A stretch of DNA of 64,000 bases from Adlercreutzia murintestinalis (lineage in GTDB: Bacteria; Actinomycetota; Coriobacteriia; Coriobacteriales; Eggerthellaceae): the NCBI RefSeq assembly GCF_943192905.1, contig NZ_CALPCC010000004.1:1-64000 (forward strand), read 5' to 3'. This document shows, piece by piece, positions 29,048 to 40,079 of the stretch. Below the pieces are notes generated by a model. The model was given only the letters and a program-made list of their open reading frames with translations. It did not search any database and was not told where the DNA came from. Every line of letters begins with the position of its first letter. The first letter of the stretch is position 1. Both the position numbers and the translations under genes were made by a program.

Positions 29048-29079
29048 ACGCCCGCAGCTCAGTTGCGGGCGTTTTCTTT
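29048..29079 (+). terminator. Strong rho-independent terminator after leuB
   Basis: ACGCCCGCA (29048-29056) pairs perfectly with TGCGGGCGT (29064-29072), followed by TTTCTTT. Confidence 0.9.
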
Positions 29080-29083
29080 GCGC

Positions 29084-29089
29084 TACAAT
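29084..29089 (+). promoter_or_regulatory. hisS -10 box
   Basis: TACAAT lies just after the leuB terminator and 31 nt before the hisS start. The -35 (TTGCGG, inside the terminator stem) is weak. Confidence 0.5.
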
Positions 29090-29120
29090 GGGCTGATCGA
29101 GCAAAAGGATAGGAGCGAAC

Positions 29121-30440
29121 ATGGTGATGCACGCACCGGAGGGCACGCGCGATCTGCTGCCTGATGAGGCGCTGTTCTGGGAAGAGTTCAAGCGCACGGC
29201 GGCCGAGGTCTTCGGGCGGTGCGGGTATGTACCCCTTGACACGCCCATCATCGAGCAGACCGAGCTGTTCGTGCGCGGCATCGGCGAGGCGACCGATGTG
29301 GTGGGCAAGGAGATGTTCACGGCCATCAGCGGCGCGAACCTAGCGACGCTGCTCGAGGGCGGCTCCATCAAGAATAAGAGCCGCTTGAGCTTGCGACCCG
29401 AGGGCACGGCGGGCGTGGTGCGCGCGGTGGTGCAGCATGACCTGGTGCCGCAGGGCGCACCTCCGGCGAAGCTGATGTACGCCGGTCCGATGTTTCGCGC
29501 GGAGCGCCCCCAGCGCGGGCGGCAGCGTCAGTTCAATCAGGTCGGCATCGAATGCCTGGGCACCGACGACCCTACGGTCGATGCCGAGGCTATCATCATG
29601 CTCATGCGCTTCTATGCGACCATGGGCATGCCCGCCGATGCGATGCGGCTGCTGGTCAACTCCATGGGCTGCGAGGCGTGTCGTCCGGCGTATCGCGATG
29701 CGGTGCGCGCGTATATGGAACAGCATGCCGAGGGACTGTGCGAAGATTGCCACCGTCGCATGGAGACCAATCCGCTGCGCGCGTTCGATTGCAAGAATGA
29801 GGGGTGCGCTGCGGTGATGGCGGGCGCGCCGAAGATCACCGATCATCTGTGCGAGGATTGCCAAGCGCACTATGGGCAGGTGAAAGCGCTGCTCGATGGT
29901 GCGGGCGTGTCGTATCACGAGGATGCGGCGCTCGTGCGCGGGCTGGATTACTACACGCGCACGGTGTTCGAGGTGCAGGTGGACAACGGCAAGCGCAGCC
30001 AGAGCGCTATCGGCGGCGGCGGCCGCTACGACAAGCTGGCCGAAGAGGTGGGCGGGCGTCCCACGCCAGGCTTCGGGTTCGCGCTGGGCTACGAGCGCAC
30101 CATGCTGGCCTTGCAAGAGGCAGGGGTGGAGTTTCCCGCAGCGCGCCGCTGCGATGCGTTCGTGGCATGCGTGGATGATGCAGCACGGCCGCAGGCGTTC
30201 GCGGTGGTGGAGCAGCTGCGCGAAGCGGGCATCAAAGCCGACATGGACCACCAACATCGCAGCTTGAAGAGCCAGTTCAAGCTGGCCGATAAGCTGGGTG
30301 CGCGCTCTGTGGCGGTGCTCGGGCCCGACGAGCTGGCGGCAGGCGTTGCCAATCTGCGCAATATGGCAACCCATGAAGAGCGCCGCGTGGCGCTCTCTGC
30401 GCTCGCGGGAGAGCTGGCGGTTGAGCGCAGCGAGAACTGA
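29121..30440 (+). CDS. hisS: Histidyl-tRNA synthetase
   Basis: 439 residues, class II. Motif 2 appears as MFRAERPQRGRQRQFNQ near 122-138, and the histidine A-box GLDYYTRTVFEV is near 274. A cysteine-rich insertion (CEAC near 182, CEDC near 207, and CEDC near 250) resembles the metal-ribbon insert seen in several Gram-positive HisRS. The C-terminal anticodon-binding domain covers about 335-430. ATG behind AGGAG. Confidence 0.97.
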   Translation: MVMHAPEGTRDLLPDEALFWEEFKRTAAEVFGRCGYVPLDTPIIEQTELFVRGIGEATDVVGKEMFTAISGANLATLLEGGSIKNKSRLSLRPEGTAGVVRAVVQHDLVPQGAPPAKLMYAGPMFRAERPQRGRQRQFNQVGIECLGTDDPTVDAEAIIMLMRFYATMGMPADAMRLLVNSMGCEACRPAYRDAVRAYMEQHAEGLCEDCHRRMETNPLRAFDCKNEGCAAVMAGAPKITDHLCEDCQAHYGQVKALLDGAGVSYHEDAALVRGLDYYTRTVFEVQVDNGKRSQSAIGGGGRYDKLAEEVGGRPTPGFGFALGYERTMLALQEAGVEFPAARRCDAFVACVDDAARPQAFAVVEQLREAGIKADMDHQHRSLKSQFKLADKLGARSVAVLGPDELAAGVANLRNMATHEERRVALSALAGELAVERSEN

Positions 30441-30583
30441 CCGTGCTCGCGCCCAGCGCTTTGGCTGACAGCTTCGATATGAGCCGCGGTCTGTAGGAGC
30501 CGCGTTCGAGTTGCTTGGCGGTCATTGGGGGCCAAAGCGGGTTTAGCGGCGCTGGTGGCATATGCGCCTGGCAGCAACTGTCG

Positions 30584-30589
30584 TACAAT
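30584..30589 (+). promoter_or_regulatory. aspS -10 box
   Basis: TACAAT 37 nt before the aspS start. The 30441-30626 gap also holds a distant 9-bp inverted repeat (CGCTTTGGC 30457-30465 with GCCAAAGCG 30531-30539). Confidence 0.45.
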
Positions 30590-30626
30590 AGTGCGGTTGC
30601 GAACGAAACGATACAGGAGACATCGC

Positions 30627-32414
<1,788 letters not shown>

Positions 32415-32488
32415 GGTGCGTCGGCACGTGGATGACAGGCCATTGCTCGCTGTGTCCGACGGGCTCCGCGGCTGCGCGAAACGCATTC

Positions 32489-32517
32489 TTGAATTCAGCA
32501 AACATTTGTTCTATAAT
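32489..32517 (+). promoter_or_regulatory. ruvCAB promoter with LexA-box-like operator
   Basis: TTGAAT (32489-32494) and TATAAT (32512-32517) are 17 bp apart, near consensus. CAAACATTTGTTCT (32499-32512) lies between them and matches the Gram-positive SOS box CGAAC-N4-GTTCG at 8 of 10 fixed positions. LexA bound there would block the promoter, as expected for a ruv operon. Confidence 0.75.
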
Positions 32518-32550
32518 GCCGAAAGCTGATCGGAGAGGGAACGGAGCAGC

Positions 32551-33087
32551 GTGGCATTGGACAGGCTCATACTCGGCATAGACCCGGGCCTGGCGAATAC
32601 CGGTTGGGGTGTGGTGCATCAATCGGGCAGTCGCTTGGCATGCGTGGCCTATGGATGCGTGTCCACCTCAGCGCAGCACGATCTCGCAGCGCGTCTGCTC
32701 AAGATCCACGATCAGATCGGGGCGGTCGTGCGTCGCTTCCGTCCCACGTGCGTTGGCATTGAAACGGTCTGGTTCGGGCAGAACATCACGGCGGCGTTCG
32801 CCACCGGTCAGGCGCGCGGCGCGGCGCTGGTCGCGTGCGCGCAAGGTGGCCTTGAAGTGGGCGAGTTCTCCCCCAAGCAGATCAAGCTGGCTGTGGTGGG
32901 CACGGGCGGCGCTGAGAAGGAGCAAGTGCAGTACATGGTGCAGAAGCTGCTCTCGCTCGAAGAGGTGCCTCGGCCCGATCACGCCTCCGACGCGCTGGCG
33001 GCCGCCATCACGTTCACCACTCATTCCGGTGTCGCCGAGCATCGCCTGGCGGAATTGGTGGCGCAGGCGGAAAGGAAGTCCGCATGA
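32551..33087 (+). CDS. ruvC: Holliday junction resolvase RuvC
   Basis: 178 residues, GTG start. LGIDPGLANTGWGVV at 7-21 holds the first catalytic aspartate. GIETVWFGQN near 70 holds the glutamate, and RPDHASDALAAAI near 141 holds the last acidic pair. It cuts Holliday junctions symmetrically after RuvAB migration. First gene of an SOS-type operon. Confidence 0.97.
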   Translation: MALDRLILGIDPGLANTGWGVVHQSGSRLACVAYGCVSTSAQHDLAARLLKIHDQIGAVVRRFRPTCVGIETVWFGQNITAAFATGQARGAALVACAQGGLEVGEFSPKQIKLAVVGTGGAEKEQVQYMVQKLLSLEEVPRPDHASDALAAAITFTTHSGVAEHRLAELVAQAERKSA

Positions 33088-33674
33088 TCGCGTTTCTCAA
33101 AGGGCAGCTCGCAGCTAAGACGCTCTCATGCGCCGTTGTAGAAGTGAGCGGCGTTGGGTATCAGGTGCTCATGTCGCAAGATGCCCTCTCAAAGCTGGGG
33201 CAGACCGGTTCTGAGGTGCAGGTGCTCACGTATTTGCACGTCAGCGATAGCGGCATCGCGCTCTATGGCTTTTTGACCGAAGACGAAAAAGCATTGTTCG
33301 AAAAGCTGATCGGCGTGTCGGGCGTGGGGCCGAAAATGGCATTGGCGGCGCTCTCAACGTTCAGTCCGCGTGCGTTGGCCGATGCGGTCGCTGCACAAGA
33401 TGCAACGCAGGTGTCGAAGATCCCTGGGGTGGGCAAGAAAACAGCGCAGCGCATCATCTTGGAATTGAAGGGCACGTTAGAGGTGGGCGATGGCGGCCTT
33501 TTCGCAGCTGACGACGCGCCCTCGGTGGTGGATGCGCGCCTGACGGGCGCGTCTGAGGCGCTGCTCGCCATGGGGTTCACTGCTGCTGAGGCAGAGTTGG
33601 CATTGAAGGGTGCCCCGGAAGGCGCTACGGAAAGCGCACTGGTAAGATATGCGTTGAAGCGGCTTGGCGGATAG
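33084..33674 (+). CDS. ruvA: Holliday junction branch migration protein RuvA
   Basis: 196 residues; ATG overlaps the ruvC stop by 4 nt. Domain I is an OB fold (1-65), domain II holds two helix-hairpin-helix motifs (IGVSGVGPKMALAALS and IPGVGKKTAQRIILEL), and domain III near 150-196 contacts RuvB. Length is normal. Confidence 0.97.
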   Translation: MIAFLKGQLAAKTLSCAVVEVSGVGYQVLMSQDALSKLGQTGSEVQVLTYLHVSDSGIALYGFLTEDEKALFEKLIGVSGVGPKMALAALSTFSPRALADAVAAQDATQVSKIPGVGKKTAQRIILELKGTLEVGDGGLFAADDAPSVVDARLTGASEALLAMGFTAAEAELALKGAPEGATESALVRYALKRLGG

Positions 33675-33757
33675 CGCTTCTGGTGCGCGCAGGCGGGTAG
33701 AGCGTTGCAGCGCTGCGCCGAAGCAGCAAGAAGGTAGAAAGCGGTCTGGTAGGCACG

Positions 33758-34822
33758 ATGGACGAGATAGAGGGCATGATCTTTCAGGCAGAGGCTGACG
33801 GTGCGCCATCTGATGCTGCGCACACGCGTGCGCTCGCGCCCGAGCTGATGGAGGAAGATATCGCCTTCGATCGTTCGTTGCGTCCGAAGCGCTTTGATGA
33901 TTATCTGGGGCAGTCCAAGGTGAAGGAATCGCTCGAAGTCATGATCCAGGCAGCCCGCTCGCGGGGAGACGTGGTAGATCATATCCTGTTCAGCGGCCCT
34001 CCGGGGCTTGGCAAGACCACCCTGGCGGCGGTTGTGGCAAGCGAGCTGGATGCCAACATTCGCACCACCAGCGGGCCAGCTATTGAACGCACGGGTGACT
34101 TAGCAGCCATCTTGACCAATCTTGAAGAGGGCGATGTGCTCTTCATCGACGAGATACACCGCCTCAATCGCATGGTGGAAGAGATCCTGTATCCAGCCCT
34201 TGAGGATTTCAGCTTGGATATCATGGTGGGGAAGGGCCCGGCTGCGCGTTCCATCAGGCTGGATATCCCTCGCTTTACCATGATCGGCGCCACCACGCGC
34301 ACCGGGCTTCTGACCGGTCCGCTGCGCGACCGCTTCGGCATCGTGTATCGCTTGGAATACTACACGCCCGACGAGTTGGCCGATATCGTGGAGCGTTCAG
34401 CTACCATCTTGGATATCGGCATCGATCGGGAAGGAGCGCTTGAGATCGCACGACGCTCGCGCGGCACGCCGCGTTTGGCCAACCGAATGCTCAAGCGCGT
34501 GCGCGACTGGGCTCAAGTGCGCAGCGATGGACGTATCACGGAAGATGTCGCAGCTCAGGCGCTGAGTTTCTTCGAGGTGGATAATCTGGGCCTTGACGCC
34601 ATGGATAACCGCATTCTCCAAACGCTGTGCGTGCAGTTCTCGGGAGCGCCGGTGGGGCTGACCACGTTGGCGTCCGCGCTCTCGGAGGAAACCGACACGC
34701 TCGAAGACGTGTATGAGCCATACCTGATGCAGCAAGGGCTGCTCATTCGCACGCCGAAGGGGCGCGTTGCCACTGCGCGCGCATTCGAGCATTTGGGCAT
34801 GATGCCGCCAGCGTCTTCGTAG
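33758..34822 (+). CDS. ruvB: Holliday junction branch migration helicase RuvB
   Basis: 354 residues, AAA+ motor. Walker [10 protein letters not shown] near 83, Walker B LFIDEIHR near 129, sensor 1 IGATTRTG near 176 and arginine finger region GPLRDRFG near 187. The C-terminal winged helix binds DNA. The 83-bp gap from ruvA is longer than usual and has no strong SD; other starts are possible. Followed by 28-bp tandem repeats. Confidence 0.97.
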   Translation: MDEIEGMIFQAEADGAPSDAAHTRALAPELMEEDIAFDRSLRPKRFDDYLGQSKVKESLEVMIQAARSRGDVVDHILFSGPPGLGKTTLAAVVASELDANIRTTSGPAIERTGDLAAILTNLEEGDVLFIDEIHRLNRMVEEILYPALEDFSLDIMVGKGPAARSIRLDIPRFTMIGATTRTGLLTGPLRDRFGIVYRLEYYTPDELADIVERSATILDIGIDREGALEIARRSRGTPRLANRMLKRVRDWAQVRSDGRITEDVAAQALSFFEVDNLGLDAMDNRILQTLCVQFSGAPVGLTTLASALSEETDTLEDVYEPYLMQQGLLIRTPKGRVATARAFEHLGMMPPASS

Positions 34823-34828
34823 CGGCGT

Positions 34829-34912
34829 GCTCGGTGCGCCCGCATGCGGCTGCCTTGGTCGGTGTGTCCGCGTGCTGCAGGCTTGCTCGGCGCGTCTGCG
34901 CATTGCTGGCTT
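34829..34912. repeat. Three 28-bp imperfect tandem repeats after ruvB
   Basis: Units at 34829, 34857 and 34885 with no indels share a G-TCGG-GCG opening and end CTT. They lie 7 bp after the ruvB stop, in the convergent gap with the cold-shock gene. Confidence 0.75.
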
Positions 34913-34982
34913 GGACGGGTAAACAATGCGAAGCGTTGGAGGCTGCGGTGCGCACCTGCGGATGCTCTCGCAGAGCACGCGC

Positions 34983-35010
34983 AAAAAAATGACCCGCCGG
35001 AGCGGGTCAT
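34983..35010 (-). terminator. Terminator of the cold-shock gene
   Basis: On the minus strand ATGACCCGC pairs with GCGGGTCAT around TCCG and is followed by seven T. The stem alone could also slow transcription from ruvB. Confidence 0.9.
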
Positions 35011-35039
35011 GCAGGTTCTGAATATATGCTCAGTTCCAG

Positions 35040-35243
35040 CTATTTCTTCATGACGTTGCTGGCTTGCAGCTTGCCATTCTGGCCAGTCGTGATGTCGAAT
35101 GTGACCGCTGCGCCTTCGTCGAGGGTCTTGAAGCCGTCCATCTGGATCTCAGAGAAGTGAACGAACAGGTCTTCGCCGTCGTCCTGAGAGATGAAGCCGT
35201 AGCCCTTGTCGGGATTGAACCACTTAACAGTACCTTCAGCCAT
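35040..35243 (-). CDS. Cold-shock domain protein
   Basis: 67 residues from the ATG at 35243; an in-frame GTG at 35255 would add four. Single OB-fold cold-shock domain with both RNP motifs: KGYGFISQ near 13-20 and DLFVHFS near 25-31. It would bind single-stranded RNA and prevent secondary structure. A leader of about 90 nt and a GC hairpin just upstream suggest post-transcriptional control. Monocistronic. Confidence 0.96.
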   Translation of the reverse strand: MAEGTVKWFNPDKGYGFISQDDGEDLFVHFSEIQMDGFKTLDEGAAVTFDITTGQNGKLQASNVMKK

Positions 35244-35260
35244 GCTAATTCCCACTTTCT

Positions 35261-35279
35261 TCCCCCGCCTACCGGGGGA
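35261..35279 (-). promoter_or_regulatory. Hairpin in the cold-shock mRNA leader
   Basis: On the minus strand TCCCCCG pairs with CGGGGGA around GTAGG, ending 17 nt before the ATG and sequestering the most SD-like purine run (GGGGGAAG). Temperature-dependent opening is conceivable. Confidence 0.4.
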
Positions 35280-35333
35280 TCACACAGCGATGCGCACCCC
35301 GCGCACCGTCGCTTCGCTTTGAAGCACCGCATA

Positions 35334-35339
35334 ACTATA
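35334..35339 (-). promoter_or_regulatory. Cold-shock gene -10 box
   Basis: TATAGT on the minus strand, about 90 nt upstream of the start codon. The -35 is not convincing. Confidence 0.4.
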
Positions 35340-35392
35340 CGCTACTTGCTCAGCATTGACGGCGCGATTCTCGCAGAAAGTGAAAGATTTAG

Positions 35393-35827
35393 CTAATCGT
35401 TACTTTGATTAAGGAACGCCTTCATGGCTTGGTCCGCATCATCGGAAGACGTACCGGCGCCATCAACATCCATGTCTGAGATATCGTGCCCGTAGGCAGT
35501 GGCAAGAGCGCGTGCTTGGTTGGCGCGCAGCTCTGCGAGCTCAGCTTGTCCGGCCTCGCTGCGGTAGGAGGCTGCCAACATGAGCGAGCGAGCCATGTAT
35601 TCGGTCAGCGCCGGTTCGGTACCTGATACCTGAAGCACGGTAGCCATGGACTCTGGCGCTAAGGCCAGCAGGGCATCGCCGTCGATGTCAACCGCCTGGC
35701 CAACCGCCGCTTCCAGCAATTCAGCCCCGCCGCGTGGGTCGCGCTCTTCGGTCTGTCGCTGCATGGCGCGCATGATGCCTGCCGCAAAATCAACCAGCAT
35801 ACGCACCAGATAGTCCTGTGTCAGCAT
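35393..35827 (-). CDS. DUF6483-like protein
   Basis: 144 residues from the ATG at 35827, behind GAGGA; upstream open sequence overlaps queA and is excluded. It begins MLTQDYLVRMLVDFAAGIMRAM, which resembles the DUF6483 family opening from memory. The protein is helical and acidic, ends in an Asp/Ser-rich tail and has no membrane segment. Function unknown. It lies 71 bp after queA on the same strand, so it may be the last gene of the queuosine operon. Confidence 0.7.
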   Translation of the reverse strand: MLTQDYLVRMLVDFAAGIMRAMQRQTEERDPRGGAELLEAAVGQAVDIDGDALLALAPESMATVLQVSGTEPALTEYMARSLMLAASYRSEAGQAELAELRANQARALATAYGHDISDMDVDGAGTSSDDADQAMKAFLNQSND

Positions 35828-35897
35828 GGGTCCTCGTTTCGTCGCGTGTGTCCGTCCATTGTAACGGTCGGCTCTGTGCGAAGTGTGATGATGCGCT

Positions 35898-36983
35898 CTA
35901 CACGATGAGCATGGCGTCGCCGAACGAGAGCATACGATAGCGCTCGGCGATGGCGTGTTGGTAGGCTGCCATGATCTGCTCACGGCTCGCGAACGCTGAC
36001 ACCAGCATCATGAGCGTCGAGCGCGGCACGTGGAAGTTGGTGATCAGCGCATCCACCACCTGAAAGGTGCTGCCTGGCAGCAAGAAGAGCGAGGTGGCAG
36101 CGCGCTCTTTCGCCTCGATGCGCTCGGTCTGCGCGTTCCAGGCGCTCTCGAGCGATCGCACGCTGGTCGTGCCGACTGCCACCACGCGCCCGCCCGCCTC
36201 TTTCGTGCGCTCGATGGCGCGCACCGTGCGCTCGGGCACCGTGTAGAACTCGGTGTGCATAGCGTGGTCTTCGGCGTTCTCTTCATCGACCACACGGAAG
36301 GTATCCAGCCCCACCTCAAGCTCGACCGTTTCCCACCCAATGCCGGAAGCTTCGCACCGCTCGATCAGCTGCGGCGTGAAATGAAGCCCGGCGGTAGGCG
36401 CAGCAGCCGAACTCTCGCGCTTGGCATAGACGGTCTGATACATCTCGGCATCGCCTGCGTAGTCTTTGATGTAGGGCGGCAGCGGCGTGGTGCCTACCGC
36501 ATGAAGCGCCTCATCCAGCGAGGGCAGCTCTGTGGTCAGGCGCGCCAGACGCTCGCCCTTCTGCGCACCGGGCGCCCAGTCGATGATCTCGGCCGAAAGC
36601 GCCACCTGCCCGGTCGCATCGGCGAAGTCGACCACTGCGCCCGTGCCTGGCTTCAAGCGTTTGCCCGGTCGCACGAGCACCTCCCAGAACGCACGCTGAT
36701 TCGTGCGCGGTTCAGGCCCGGCGGCCTCGCGCAGCAAGAACACCTCAGCGGCCCCACCCGTGCCCCGCTTGGCACCGAGCAGCCGCGCTGGCAACACGCG
36801 CGTTTCATTCGCCACCAAAAGATCGCCCGGTCGCAGGTAGTCGATCACGTCGTGAAAGATGCGGTCCTCCAAGCGCCCGTCGGTCCGATGCAGCACCAGC
36901 ATGCGGCACTCATCGCGCACGGGCGCCGGTGCTTGCGCGATTAACTCCGGGGGAAGGTCGTAATCGAAATCAGCAGTTCTCAT
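35898..36983 (-). CDS. queA: S-adenosylmethionine:tRNA ribosyltransferase-isomerase
   Basis: 361 residues. It transfers and rearranges ribose from AdoMet onto preQ1-tRNA to give epoxyqueuosine. Typical motifs: FDYDLPPELIAQAPAPVRDECRML at the N-terminus, LLVANETRVLPARL near 54, PTAGLHFTP near 196 and the C-terminal NFHVPRSTLMMLVSAF. Its start overlaps the small gene upstream by 4 nt. Confidence 0.97.
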   Translation of the reverse strand: MRTADFDYDLPPELIAQAPAPVRDECRMLVLHRTDGRLEDRIFHDVIDYLRPGDLLVANETRVLPARLLGAKRGTGGAAEVFLLREAAGPEPRTNQRAFWEVLVRPGKRLKPGTGAVVDFADATGQVALSAEIIDWAPGAQKGERLARLTTELPSLDEALHAVGTTPLPPYIKDYAGDAEMYQTVYAKRESSAAAPTAGLHFTPQLIERCEASGIGWETVELEVGLDTFRVVDEENAEDHAMHTEFYTVPERTVRAIERTKEAGGRVVAVGTTSVRSLESAWNAQTERIEAKERAATSLFLLPGSTFQVVDALITNFHVPRSTLMMLVSAFASREQIMAAYQHAIAERYRMLSFGDAMLIV

Positions 36984-37174
36984 AGCAGGTCATACCTCTT
37001 GTATCGCTCGAGCATTGATGCAAGCGTCATCTTCTGGGCAAGCAACTGGCGAAACGTCGCCGTTCTCTCCTTGCCCTCTGCGCGCAGCTTGTTCATGAGC
37101 GCGATGGTCTCGTCGTGCTCCGTCACGATATCGTCACGCATGAGCTGGAACGCTTCCAGCGCGCCGTCACGCAT
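36980..37174 (-). CDS. Small conserved-looking protein between queH and queA
   Basis: 64 residues, helical, MRDGALEAFQLMRDD at the start and KRYDLL at the end, with no cysteines or membrane segment. AAGGAG sits 8 nt before the ATG, which overlaps the queH stop by 8 nt; the stop overlaps the queA ATG by 4 nt. This tight coupling supports a real gene with a role tied to queuosine enzymes. I do not recognise the family. Confidence 0.75.
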   Translation of the reverse strand: MRDGALEAFQLMRDDIVTEHDETIALMNKLRAEGKERTATFRQLLAQKMTLASMLERYKRYDLL

Positions 37175-37925
37175 CGGGATGCTCCTTTCGGTGGGCCCGG
37201 AGCGCTTTGAGCACCGCGCGCTTGTGCGCCTGCTTGGCATCATAGGCGGCTCGCTGCGCGCGACGCGCGGCCAAGCGACGCTCTTCGGGCTCGCGTGCTG
37301 CGGCGCGCCGCGCCTTCTCGGCCTCGCGCGCGGCCGCACGTTCCTCCCGCTCGGCTGCCGCCTCCGCCTCAGAGAAGCGGCATCCGCAGTAGACCTGACG
37401 GTACATGCCCGCCTCTCGACTGCGCCGGGTAGCCTCCGCGTAATGGGGGGAATAATCCTCGAAGAAACTCCGAATGCCCGCCTGCTCGCAGGCGCGCTCC
37501 AATTCTTCGCGAATGATCCATCCGTACTGGTAGGGGCTGACCGAGAGCGTGGTGCCCAGCGCGCCGAAACCATGCGCGGCCGCATAAGCAGCCGATTCCT
37601 CGAAGCGCACCCGATAGCAGGCCCGGCAGCGGGCCTGACGCTGCGCCTCTGAGCCATCCGAGGCCTCGCCGATGCGTCCCGCCGTTGCTTCCCACGCATC
37701 AGGTGCATAGGTCCCCTCAGCAAAGGACAGCCCTATCTCGGTCGCCCAGGCGCGGATGGTGTCGCGGCGGCGTGCGTATTCGTCCGCAGGGGCGATGTTG
37801 GAATTGGCATAATGGATGTGGGGCTCTATCCCACGCTGGCGCAGCAGGCGCACCGGCTCTAAGCTGCACGGCCCGCAGCAGGCATGCAGCAGCAGATGAA
37901 CGGGTTTTTCCTCAGTTGATTCCAC
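37167..37925 (-). CDS. queH: Epoxyqueuosine reductase QueH
   Basis: 252 residues. It reduces epoxyqueuosine in tRNA to queuosine, the non-orthologous substitute for QueG. LLLHACCGPCSLEPV at 11-25 has the paired cysteines, CRACYRVRFEESA lies near 101-113 and YCGCRFSE near 179-186; these bind an iron-sulfur cluster and a second metal. Residues about 190-252 form an Arg/Ala/Glu-rich helix beyond the core. GTG start without an SD. Confidence 0.93.
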   Translation of the reverse strand: MESTEEKPVHLLLHACCGPCSLEPVRLLRQRGIEPHIHYANSNIAPADEYARRRDTIRAWATEIGLSFAEGTYAPDAWEATAGRIGEASDGSEAQRQARCRACYRVRFEESAAYAAAHGFGALGTTLSVSPYQYGWIIREELERACEQAGIRSFFEDYSPHYAEATRRSREAGMYRQVYCGCRFSEAEAAAEREERAAAREAEKARRAAAREPEERRLAARRAQRAAYDAKQAHKRAVLKALRAHRKEHPDA

Positions 37926-37991
37926 GGCGCTATACTACCATGTTACCCATACAGAACACGCGCTGCGACGGCGGCGCTCGACGGAGGCGTT

Positions 37992-38915
37992 ATGCGAAAC
38001 GAGAAGAGAGAATACCGCGCGATCTGCTTCGATCTGGACGGTACGCTGCTGCCGATGGATATCGACGAGTTCATGCAAGCGTACTTCGGCCGCATCGCAG
38101 CGTTCATGGCAGCGCACGGCTGCGATGCCGAGCGCTTCATGGCGGCGCTGAAGGCGGGCACCAAGCAGATGGCCCTGCATGATGGCTCGCGCACGAATAA
38201 GGAAGCATTCTGGGATGAGTTCTTCGTGGTGTATGGCGAAGACGATCCAGCAGAGCAGGAGCGCCTGCAGCAGCTTTCGGTCGAGTTCTACGATCGGGAG
38301 TTCCCGCACATCGGCGATGGATTCCAAGGCGATCCGGCGGCCGCGCGTGCGGTGGCGAAGCTGGCGGCCAAGGGCTACCCGCTCGTATTGACCACCATGC
38401 CCATGTTCCCGCGCCGCGCGGTCGAGCATCGGCTGGCATGGGCGGGGATCGACCCGGCGGCGTTCGAGCGCATCACCTCGTACGAGAACTCGCGCGCGGT
38501 GAAGCCGAAGCAGACCTATTATGCCGAGAACGTGGCGGCCATGGGCGTGCGCGGGGACGAGGTGCTCATGGTGGGCAACAACACCATGGAGGATATGTCG
38601 TTTCTCGATCTGGGCGCCCACGGGTATCTGGTGACCGATTGGCTGCTCGATCCGATCGGATTCGATCTGGACACCATCGAACACGGGAGCATGGCCGACT
38701 TCGAGGTGTGGGTGGACGAATTGCCCGCCTGCGCTGATCCTGCGCAAGGCATCGTGCCGGGGGCGATCGAGCCTGCGGCCATGCAGGCGGCGTTGCAGGC
38801 GAACGCGCTGCCCGAGATGGATCTGGCCGATGCTCAGCGCAAGGCCGCGCTGGTGGCGGATGCGGTGGCGGGCGACCACGAACCGGGTGCCGCCAGCGCT
38901 GTGAGAGTGGGGTAG
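37992..38915 (+). CDS. HAD-superfamily hydrolase
   Basis: 307 residues. FDLDGTLLP at 13-21 is HAD motif I with the nucleophile Asp; motif II is LTTMPMFPRRAVEH near 137, K in VKPKQTYY near 172 and motif IV MVGNNTMEDMSFLDLGAHGYLV near 195. A phosphatase of unknown substrate. The last 70 residues are Ala-rich. GGAGG before the ATG; transcribed away from queH and toward tgt. Confidence 0.85.
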   Translation: MRNEKREYRAICFDLDGTLLPMDIDEFMQAYFGRIAAFMAAHGCDAERFMAALKAGTKQMALHDGSRTNKEAFWDEFFVVYGEDDPAEQERLQQLSVEFYDREFPHIGDGFQGDPAAARAVAKLAAKGYPLVLTTMPMFPRRAVEHRLAWAGIDPAAFERITSYENSRAVKPKQTYYAENVAAMGVRGDEVLMVGNNTMEDMSFLDLGAHGYLVTDWLLDPIGFDLDTIEHGSMADFEVWVDELPACADPAQGIVPGAIEPAAMQAALQANALPEMDLADAQRKAALVADAVAGDHEPGAASAVRVG

Positions 38916-40067
<1,152 letters not shown>

Positions 40068-40079
40068 GCAGGGCGGTGC

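Noticed and set aside
37926-37991. preQ1 riboswitch between queH and the HAD gene
   Set aside because: Too short and no matching pseudoknot pattern; tgt and queA have no leader either.
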